DNA of 64,000 nt, taken from positions 992,001-1,056,000 of the forward strand of contig JBBPFI010000014.1 of NCBI GenBank assembly GCA_037974965.1, read 5' to 3'. The notes under the pieces are model-generated. The model was not told the origin of the DNA. It made no database searches and saw nothing but the letters and a program-made list of their open reading frames with translations. This document shows, piece by piece, positions 55,460 to 64,000 of the stretch. This DNA comes from Dacryopinax spathularia (taxonomy: Eukaryota; Basidiomycota; Dacrymycetes; Dacrymycetales; Dacrymycetaceae). Position 1 is the first letter of the stretch; each line of letters starts with the position of its first letter. The translations under genes and the position numbers were made by a program.

Positions 55460-57961
55460 CTATTGGTGAGCCTGCAGGATTGCATCCGAGATGAAGGCGG
55501 CTTGTATGGCCTGGCCACCAAAGTAACGGCCATTGAGTCCTTCCACAGCTTTGGAGGCAGCCTCGACGGTCTGGAACTTCACGTAGATCTCACCCTGAAG
55601 GAATGATCAGCAACGTCAACCTCCACAAGACGAGCTACCACACCTGAGAGTCGGGCTCTAGCTTGATGAAGTCGACCGGCCCATATTTGTCCTCACATTC
55701 CTGCTTAACGTCATCCGTGAGTTCCTTCGCCCAGTTCGGACCATTTTCTTTTTCCTCCCTGGGACTTGTCAGTTCATTCTCTCCAGTGAGAAAAGCGCAA
55801 GGCTCACAATTCAGGCTCCCTGAACATGTTGCGCAAGAGCACCGAACGCGATTGCATGGCCACTTTCGGCAGATTCGCCATGGGTCTGTATATACCGTGA
55901 GACTCAGCTTCTCAAATGCAAAACGATGACGCACGTGGGGGTCGTCTTCGCCGGTTCGATCCTAGCAAGCTTTTGCATCAGCGCCTGTCGCGAGGCTGCG
56001 TTGAGGTTACCGCCTGATCATGATGTCAGTCACTGATAAACAGCAAAGGGAAAGATAGCGAAGTACCTCCGCTCTCCTCCAAGCTATCCGTTTGTCCCTG
56101 ATAACGGATCGCACTACCCTTCTCGTGCACAGTATTGACCTTGAGCTGAGGCAGGCATTAGTGGTGATCTTACTGAACGAGATGGGTTAACGTACCTGAC
56201 GACCAGCGAGGTCAAATCCGTCCATAGCTTCCAGAGCCATTCTAGCATCTTCAGACCGCTTGTACCTGTCATGGAGAATTAGGAGATCGTAACCTGCAGA
56301 GGCACAGTAGAAGTCTTACTGGACGAAAGCAAAGCCCTTGCTCCTTCCGGTCAAGGGATCCCTGTGTAGGTCGACGAATTCGAGTTCTCCGAAAGGTTCG
56401 AACACCTGCCTGACATCGTTTTCTGTCAGATTGAAATGAAGAGAGCCGACATAGAGTCTGGTGAACAATAAGTGCTAGTTAAGAGGCAAACTTGTTCTGC
56501 TTACTGCATAGATCCAGGGGGAGGGGCGGTGACGCCGGGAGGAAGGTGCATGGAACTGCCGCTTGCTGCAACCTTGTTTCTCTCTGACTCGGTGAGCTGG
56601 ACCATAATAGGCAAACCCATGACAATGGTGCCGGTCAGAGCGATAGCGCGCGAGACCATATCAATGGAGCTGAGCTCGACATACGCGATACTGCAGGCGG
56701 CATCAGCGTCAGCTCTTGGGCGATGCAGCCGGTTTACGCACCCTTTGGAGCGCCTCGAGATGCGGTCAGTGACGATACGAACATCTCGCACCGAACCTTC
56801 GCCGAGTTTTTCTTCGAAGAAGTACCCAAGATCACGAGCCGTAAGGCGGGCAGCAAGCTGGGATACGAACACAGATCTCATTTCCGAATCTTCCGTGTTT
56901 TCCGGCTCAGGCGGACGGTCAGATTCGAGAGCTGGGGAAGAACGCCTGTGTTTTGGTGAGTTGTGGGTCAACTATATGTGCGGGAAAGACGCACCTCCGG
57001 GCCGGCGGCGGTGACCTGCGAGTCCTGGGAGGGCCTGGTTCTTCCACATCACGCGAGCCTCTGCGCTCGACTGCCATAGGGCGAGGAGGGCTACCAGGCT
57101 CACCAGGAATGTACGTGTCAGCTTCAATCGGCCGCGGTCGAGGTCTGCGAGCTGGGGGCGTTCCTCGACGAGGGGAGTCTACGTAGCGATCGCGTGGCGT
57201 ACGCTCTCGGGGCGGAGGGCTACGTTCGCGGTCAATGTCTGGGCTGCGGCGTCTCTCGCGCCTACGTTCGCGATCGAGGTCGATGTCCATATCCACTTCA
57301 CGGCGTCTCTCGCTGTGCCGATCCCTCTCGGAGCCACGCCGGCTGCTCGTTTCGCTTCGGCCATCGCGGCTTTTGACATCCGCATCTTCATCACCGTCGC
57401 GGTCGCGGTTCCTAGCAGAAGCAGCTCCCATGATTGAAAGACCGCTCCTGGGGGGATCTCCGCCACTCTTCAGCCTAGAGCGTTCAGCATGAGGGCTATC
57501 ATCCTCAACCTCGGACCGCCTCCTATGGCGGGATTCTCGATCTCGGTCTCTTTCATGACGATCTGAGCGGTCGCGTTCGCGGTCACGATCTGAATGCCGG
57601 TCAGAGGGTCGATCCTTTTCCCGTTCTCTCTCACGGTGTCGGTCCGACCGTTCACGTTCGCGCTCGCGGTCACGATCACGATCTCGCTCACGATCCCGGT
57701 CACTGCGCTTCTCTCTCTCCCTGTCCCTTTCTTTATCGTAGCGTTCACTCCTGTCTCTGTCACGCCGCTCACGGTCGCGGTCACGAGAACGAGAGCGGTG
57801 GCGTCTCTCTTTGCGCTCTCTGCGATCGTCGCCATCATCGTCGGGGGAGCGCTGTCGCTTCGACCTGCTGCAACGACGGTCAGCATACGATGCGAAACTT
57901 TGAACGTCACGAAGTCGTACCTCAACTCAGAATTTCCATTTGTTGTGGTAGGAGACTCCAT
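55460..57961 (-). CDS. RNA-binding splicing factor RBM39/CAPER-alpha homologue
   Basis: RBM39-type proteins bind U2AF and spliceosome components in early splicing. Eleven exons (57961-57921, 57867-56995, 56945-56742, 56690-56505, 56457-56320, 56265-56196, 56145-56067, 56013-55935, 55885-55808, 55758-55644, 55594-55460) give 665 residues. After a short start comes an Arg/Asp/Glu/Ser-rich domain of ~250 residues with RDRER repeats. RRM1 begins RSVFVSQLAARLTARDLGYFF and ends GLPIMVQLTES. RRM2 begins LYVGSLHFNLTENDVRQVFEPFG and has SKGFAFVQY. A GNLNAASRQALMQKLAR linker leads to the U2AF-homology-type RRM3 (VLLRNMF, EDKYGPVDFIKLEP, GEIYVKF, GLNGRYFGGQAIQAAF). This is the closest fungal equivalent of S. 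pombe Rsd1. Confidence 0.93.
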
Positions 57962-58299
57962 TGATTGGTATGTAGACTCTGTCTCAAGTACGGTACGTAC
58001 AGGCTGCGAACAACGAATGCGGCGGACGACGAGGTGGACGAGAAGACCGGTGAACTCGTCCAGTCCCTCACTATGAGTTGGCTAAGCTGACTGGGGTATT
58101 TTGCTCCCGACTCGCGCTAAGTAGAAGCCGCTCTTTAGGGCCGGCAAGCTACGCTGGTATGAGGCAAGCCAAGCTGGATTTGGGTATAGACTGCATTCTG
58201 CAGGCATTGCACGATCTGAATACGAGTACATAAAAAGAAAAGAGGGATGTATGCTGCGAAAACTGGTATCTAATGCATCGAAACGCCAGAAATCGTCCC
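57962..58299. other. RBM39 promoter and PEX16 3' flank
   Basis: These 338 bases separate two minus-strand genes. No other gene is seen. Confidence 0.4.
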
Positions 58300-59608
58300 T
58301 CAAGTCGCGGTATCTGAACGAGAGAAATTGAGCAACTTAATCTCACTCAGGGGCAGGCGGTACGTACAGTAGTAGTACTCATCGATCAACGGTACCCAAT
58401 CGCGAACAAGTGCACTGAGGACGTTGAGAAGGGGGATCTTCTCCGTGCGAGAGGCGAAGCCCTCCAACCTGGGCCTGTGATACGCGTGAGCCGATTGCCA
58501 CGTCTGCGCTTTAACCGCAAGCATACCTGGTGAAATCGCGCCAGACGGGACCCTTGAAGAGATATAAAGCGAGCTGACGATCGCGCTTCGAGTATTCGTT
58601 TGCCAGGATCTCACTCGACGCCGAGAAAGGGAGCGTGGGTGGCCGTAGACGCCGTGCCAGGAAGTCGAGGAACAGGGAGATCAAGTAAGGGAGTGACTGA
58701 GATTTCGAGTACGTGAGAGACAGGACTGTACAGCGTGTCAGCGTGAAGTGCAACGGGGCCGCTGCATGCGTACCATAGATGAGAGGTCGCAGAATAGAAA
58801 CGATCTCAGAGAGAGCGGCAGTCCCAGACACTTTCGGTACTAACGCCTTGGCCTCTCTCACTGTCGTGACCTTCAAAGCCTTGGGTAGCAAGTATCCATT
58901 GATGTCTGCAGCTTGTTCCGGAGTAACCGGCAGTTTGGCTGGTGGAACACGGTTGTTCTGCAGGTGTGCTGGCGTCTCCGTCGGCGGAGCAGGTGCGATC
59001 GGTTTGGCATCGTAGAGGTCTTCTGGCATTTGGATGTCCCGCTCTGGCAAGGGAGGACTGACAACAGGTCTTGATGTGACGCGGAAGATAGTCAACCGGA
59101 GGATCGCCCTACAACCCGGTTAGTGGGTGAAGCGCGGTTTTGCAGAAACAAGCACGAACTTGAGGAATTCCAGACCAACAACACCTCTCCAAGCACCCCT
59201 CTTTCCAAACTTCCGCCGGAGCAGCATCTCAATCAACAGCTCAGTATGACGGATAGCCTCCAAAGTCCTCGCGGCCCATTTGTACACAGCGCTCCTGTCC
59301 ACCCAGGCCCGAGTATATCGCATATGCGGGGTAGGCGGGATGACCGGTTTCTTGTCTTTTGCCAGAGAGGTCAGGAGGGTATCATGGTACAAAGAGACCA
59401 TGTTCAGCGCAGCTGCGACTGATAGGAGGAATTAGCATTCGTGTCTCCTAGCACTCAGCGCAGACTAACGGCTTTCTGATGCCAGTTCCGCATCTTTGAA
59501 GCGCCCGGGCAGAAACCATGTCAATGATCGTAGAGAGCTTTCAATAGTCGATATAGCAGATAGATGCGAGACGAGGAAAGATTCGTAGGCTGCCACCGGT
59601 GAACTCAT
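58300..59608 (-). CDS. PEX16: Peroxisomal membrane protein PEX16
   Basis: PEX16 helps insert peroxisomal membrane proteins and recruit PEX3. Exons 59608-59470, 59418-59160, 59108-58527, 58474-58368 and 58313-58300 give 366 residues. Markers are YESFLVSHLSAISTIESSLRSLTWFLPGRF at the N-terminus, ESLAAALNMVSLYHDTLL, YTRAWVDRSAVYKWAARTLEAIRHTELLIEM, ARRLRPP, WRDFTRPRLEGFAS and the closing tyrosine run EYYYYTAT created by the last splice, typical of the family end. Three introns use GTTAGT, GTTCGT or GTACGT donors. An in-frame ATG at 59677 would add 23 residues. It is divergent from LSM1 with 204 bases between starts. Confidence 0.93.
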
Positions 59609-59812
59609 CTTGTTCTGCGGACGGACGAGATGGTGATGCTTTGAGAACTCTTGTATGCGCCCAACAGGTGTCGACAACGTGAGGCAGGTGCGTATGCCCG
59701 TGATAACCAGAATGGGAAACTGCTCCCGTTCTCAGGGTTTCGCGTTGAGGCCGGGGTAGACTGCAGTTGAAGTAACCGACCGTCACTGAAGGCGCAGGCG
59801 CGCCGGTTCTCC

Positions 59813-60377
59813 ATGGACTCATTAATACCGTTCACGACTTCAGGTTCTCTGGTCGACTGTGTAGACAGTGAGTGGTTCAGAAGCCTAATGGTGGAACACG
59901 AGACTGAAGGGACTGCAGAGAAGGTGCTGATTGTGCTGCGAGACGGCCGGAAGCTCGTCGGCGTCCTGCGTTCTTACGACCAGTTCGGTACTGGACTTCA
60001 GTTTTGACTTGGTATCCTCTGCTGATACATATGGGCACGGTTAGCAAATCTGGTACTTGAAGATTCGTATGAACGGATATTCCATGGTTTGGAGTATGCA
60101 GACGTGTGGAAAGGTGTCTTCGTGATAAGAGGAGAGAATGTCGTGCTCCTCGGGGAGATCGTGCGTAGATTCTCCCCTTCATTGAAAACGCCTGTTGATG
60201 GCTTTGTAGGATCTGGATGTGGAAGACGAGGTACCATTAACGCAAGTCCCGGTACAACAGATATTACCACTACACAACGCGGAGAATGAGGCTCGGAAGA
60301 AGAAGGAGGTCGAGAAGGCGAAGATACTGATGAAGTACGGATTCGTCAAGGAGGGTGGAGAGGGAGATGGCTACTGA
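59813..60377 (+). CDS. LSM1: Sm-like protein LSM1, mRNA decapping complex subunit
   Basis: The Lsm1-7 ring binds oligoadenylated mRNA 3' ends in the cytoplasm and promotes decapping with Pat1. Exons 59813-59867, 59919-59987, 60045-60160 and 60210-60377 give 135 residues. The N-terminus MDSLIPFTTSGSLVDCVDKK is close to the known LSM1 start. The Sm1 motif ([28 protein letters not shown]) and Sm2 motif (GVFVIRGENVVLLGEI) are intact. The C-terminal extension (VPVQQILPLHNAENEARKKKEVEKAKILMKYGF) is specific to LSM1 and covers the ring face. Confidence 0.96.
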
Positions 60378-61392
60378 GCAATCCGCTACTCCACCGTGTC
60401 GAGAGTATGAGGAGCTGGCTGGCGCACGGTGGGTTCCGACGACATGGCTGCACACGGCGACCGTCAAGAATCGCGCGTGACGGCAGAACCGCAGGATCTG
60501 CGAAGCACAGGAGACGTAGGGCACTTGCGCCGCCAAGACGCGGAGGACATGGACGATACGACCGAGTTGTAGGATGGAGCAAGAAGAGAAGTAATGATAC
60601 TGTAATAGCTCCTGCAGCCTAATTCTACTGTAGGCGAACTGAAAACTCGGGTTCTTGAAGAGGGGATTCCATCACCCAATCCTCCTTGTTCGTTTACTGT
60701 TTCAGGCGAGCGTGTGCGAGACGACGTGCGATCTGGGAGAGCGGCGCAGTTTGGCCCTCGGGAACGGCTATGACGGCTGCTGAAAGAGCGAGATTTAGGG
60801 AAGGTTTACATACACGCCGGGTGCTGGTTAGCTGGCCATGCAAGCTACATGGCCGAGGCTCAGTAGGTGGATCCAAATAATATAGTTTGTTGTGCCGCAA
60901 GAGCTGGTCTAATTAACGGGCGGCCGAGTACAGTTGGAGCGTGGCCGGCTGTATGTACCGCGGCAAGGAGGAATGCATCGCAGCGCGTCTCGACCGTGGA
61001 AGGGACGCGAAAAGGACCCGAATTCAGTGGTTGCCAAGGCGGATGGTGTGAACATGGAAACGCGTGTGTTCCGAAAAAGGAAGCGGGTCGATCAGACGCC
61101 CCTCAAACTCAAATCGAATTCATACCGCGCTTCAATCCCGCGTTCCTGTGTCCCTCCGTACCTTTCTCACCTTCCCACAACCCGTCACTCCCCCTCCCGT
61201 GTTTATTGTCCGTTGTCGGCTGTCTGTCGTTCACTGCACTCCCCCCCACTGTTGGCAAACATTGCCTCGTCATTGTCAGTCCTATCCAGGTCGACGTCCA
61301 TTCATTCACATCAACCCGCTCTCTAAAATCCCGGTCTCGTCTCCTCGCTTGTTCATATCCTCTCATACACGCATTCACGAAGACGGCTCAAC
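60378..61392. other. Intergenic DNA with a 42-codon frame and a long CT-rich leader
   Basis: A small plus-strand frame (60444-60572) encodes an acidic, hydrophilic 42-residue peptide ending EDMDDTTEL, just behind LSM1; it could be chance or an alternative tail. From about 61100 the sequence becomes CT-rich with CCCC runs, the expected leader of the gene at 61393. Nothing else is recognised. Confidence 0.4.
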
Positions 61393-64000
61393 ATGAACAC
61401 GTCCCCATCAACGCCAGCCAAACGGTTCTCTCGGGATGAGGTTGCTGATGCAGCGCGTCACAAGGTGCGCATCGTCGTACCCGCCTTATTAGGAGAACAA
61501 CTGTTGCTGATGCGCCATGGCCCTTTAATAGCTCATGACCTACAAGATGAAGACCAATATACCACCAGGCGCTTCACCGCCCTCGTTGTCAAGGCCTTCT
61601 TCTGGTGTCGGTACTCCTCGTAGCAATCGGCACTCGAGGGGCCCATCACTCACGTCTCCTGCCAACAACACTCAACGTCATTCACCTCCCCTGGCAGCTG
61701 CGACCCCTCCAAGTCGACCTCCGTCTCTGCCCAGCTCACGACCACAGTCCCATCACCGACGCAACTCCTCCTTGTCCACTCGGCGTGACTCGCGCGAGAT
61801 CATGGCAGGCGGTCTGTCACTCCCTTCGTCCCCGAACGCCAACACCGAACACACGAGCGGTCGAGATGACGCTCTTCGCGCTCTCGAAGGTCGCCGACCA
61901 CTGACTTTCGTCAAAGGCTTCGAGCAAGTAGTTGTTCCTGATTGGAAGACACCAGATGTGGAGGCAAAGTTTGAGTGGCCAGCTCGTTAGTACAGTTATG
62001 ACACCCCTTGACCTCGGCTGATCCCTTTACTATAGCCCCCAAAGCTGCACAGGGCACAGCTGCGTTCGGTTCCGCATCTCTCGTCGGCAAGCGGGACAGC
62101 TTCGGCAAGAATCTGGTTGCAATGGCTAGCCTGAAGGATCAGCTGCAGACTTTATTGGAAGAGGAGGAAGAAGAGGAAGGGGCGCAGGCTGGCATGAACG
62201 ACAAGGCGGCGGTCCTACCCTCCTCGCCAACTGCATCTACGAGCTCACCGCTTCGTCAAAGGCCCACAAACCTCCGGCTAGAGCCCGCAGCCCCAATTCT
62301 GCCCCAAAAGGTTGTCGCTGAGCAGGGATCCACCCCCCGCCTACGACAGCTATCGCTAGCCGCCTCCCTTCCATCGCCTGCACTCACACCGTCGCCCCGG
62401 CTCTCCTCACTTGGTGTAGAGCCTTCCTCTCCTCCACTGGGCGCGGCTGCGTTCACAACCTCGCCGGTCAAGAATGCATCTCCCTCTACTCCATCCCAGA
62501 ATGTTCTTCGTCCCCTGTCTCTAGCTGGCGCCACGCTCACCGCTTCTCCTGCCACTCCCTCTGTTGCATCGTCCGGCCAGTCAAGCATCCTCAGCCCTCA
62601 GTCCCTCACAAAGTCATCTTCCGGCTCTGCCGACAGTACGAAGCAGATGCGTCGCACCAGCATGATGTCCTACCGATCCTCGCAGAGTTCGTCCGGTGGA
62701 GGTCGCGGCTCGCCGGCGTTCTCGATGTCTTCCTCCGCAGCCATTGAACCGAGTGCACCAAGAATGGCGTCACCGGCAACTCCCAGCCAAGATCGCGCGC
62801 TTCAGCTGCAAATCACATATATGCAGCAGGAGAATGCGAGCTTACTGGAGCGCATCGCTGGCCTCGAAAGATCTCTCGCACTGAAGGAAAAGGAGGAAGA
62901 GGTCACCGAACAGCTCCGAATCCGTGTCACCGATTTGGAGCAACAGGTCAATCTCCTCAAGAGCCGACTCCAGATGGAGCGGAATGAAGCGAGCTCAGCC
63001 AAGGAGGTCGCACGTAGGTTGAGTGAGCGCCTCTGGAAACTCGAACGCAAGCGGGATGCTGGCTCCGCCAACTCCTCTAACCCCACGTCCCCGTCTCTGC
63101 CGCATTCCAAAGCCACGTCGGCCAGCTCCCCGCGCTCAATGTTTTCGGGAAGACCTACCTCTGGCGCCAGCAGCTTTTGGGGCGGAAGCGTCGATAATCA
63201 CAGCGTCGGCAGTATGACAGATGTGGAAGAGCCCTACAACCCTGGCGCGGTCAACGGCGACCTAGGAGTATTGCCGGAGGAAGACGAGAATGAGGTTCCA
63301 ACGGAGCCGGAACGCAATGATGACGAGGACGAGGATACTCAGGAGGACACCCAAGAGGTTGATCCGGCTCACCAGTCCGGTATCGAGGTCACTCTCCTTC
63401 CCGAGTCCGCCTCTTCCGCCGACTGCGCCTCTGCGCCATCCTCCGCTCGTTCATCTGCTCGAGATAGCTTGTCTGCCTATTCGCTGTCCAGTGCATCAAC
63501 ATCGGAAGCAGAGGCACAAAGCTTGGCCGTGTTAGAAGGCATGGCCGCCGAGGGCGACGCGTTCTTGACGGGCGATCCCTCCGAGAGCTGGGACGGGGGT
63601 TCGCAGGGCATGGAGGGAGTAGTCGAAGGTGACGGCAATTCGGACGACTCGTTTAGGTCCCTGCCAAACCCCTATACTCCTGACGAAGCAATCCAACCCA
63701 CGGCTACGGCCCACGCACCTGTGCTCGCACCTTTCTCCATTCCTCCTACACCAGTCACCCCGACCACCCCGACCCTTCGGACGCCCACGGTCTCTTCCAT
63801 GCAGGCATCCGTCCAGCAGCCTGCCAGGGCCAGTGTTCCGATGAGACACGCCAAAACCCCGTCACAAGCTGCGATGATGTCCTGGAAGTTCCCTTCTGCC
63901 GCGCCTCGGAAAGCCCAAACACTGGCGGACGAGGAAAAGGACCGCTTCTTCGCAACCCTCGAGGAGGACGTGTCCCGGATGGCCCTAGGTCCAATTGGCA
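61393..64000 (+). CDS. Ser/Pro-rich coiled-coil protein, 3' end outside the window
   Basis: Exons 61393-61464, 61532-61985 and 62036 onward stay open to the window edge, giving at least 830 residues. The N-terminal half is low-complexity Ser/Pro/Thr sequence with many SPxx and TPSR-type sites, plus one ordered patch (RALEGRRPLTFVKGFEQVVVPDWKTPDVEAKFEWPA). A coiled coil at about residues 430-515 (LQLQITYMQQENASLLERIAGLERSLALKEKEEE...LRIRVTDLEQQVNLLKSRL) suggests dimerisation. Acidic and Ser-rich stretches follow, then KDRFFATLEEDVSRMALG near the edge. It resembles cytoskeleton or polarity scaffold proteins, but no domain allows a name. The second intron uses a GTTAGT donor. Confidence 0.75.

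Overview
This is nuclear DNA of a filamentous or yeast-like basidiomycete fungus, most likely a tremellomycete (Cryptococcus/Trichosporon relatives); the class is an inference. The evidence is direct. Almost every gene is broken by several 45-60 nt GT-AG introns with CTRAY branch sites, a few are GC-AG, genes lie close together on both strands, and the proteins are typical fungal ones (alpha-SNAP, NPR2, UTP7, LSM1, PEX16, ICE2, DUG3). There is no prokaryotic operon structure and no CRISPR array.

Layout. 1-5714 is the right-hand part of a CACTA (EnSpm) DNA transposon. It holds a Tnp2-type transposase on the minus strand, a divergent second gene on the plus strand, the 3' end of a third gene, and a right end built of short perfect hairpins finishing in TAGTG. 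6142-9262 carries alpha-SNAP (SEC17) and NPR2. 9263-16409 is a 7 kb stretch without recognisable genes, containing a 1 kb AT-rich island bounded by GC-rich inverted repeats. 16410-30741 holds two Zn2Cys6 regulators, a sugar-family MFS transporter, a GH106-like glycoside hydrolase and a DapA-family aldolase, two pairs of them divergent. This looks like a small sugar or sugar-acid catabolic cluster and is the most interesting unit of the window.

30964-64000 is dense housekeeping sequence: prephenate dehydratase, importin alpha, a BTB protein, a SET protein, an SH3BGR/thioredoxin-fold protein, an HPP membrane protein, a small membrane protein, mitochondrial uS19, DUG3, an M24 peptidase, phosphoacetylglucosamine mutase, ICE2, UTP7, a CHY zinc-finger protein, a TPR-less SGT1, RBM39, PEX16, LSM1 and the start of a coiled-coil protein that runs off the window. 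A 557 bp MITE with ~95 bp inverted repeats and a perfect 10 bp target duplication sits 127 bp upstream of the uS19m start codon.

How the genes fit together. The candidate catabolic cluster would release a sugar (GH106-like enzyme), import it (MFS), split a 2-keto-3-deoxy acid (DapA-type aldolase) and be controlled by one or both Zn2Cys6 factors; the substrate is inferred, with L-rhamnose or pectin-derived sugar acids the first guess. The rest are unlinked basal functions. Exon structures were built by hand: each join was checked for splice signals, phase and, where the family is known, protein continuity, and nearly all models close exactly in frame.
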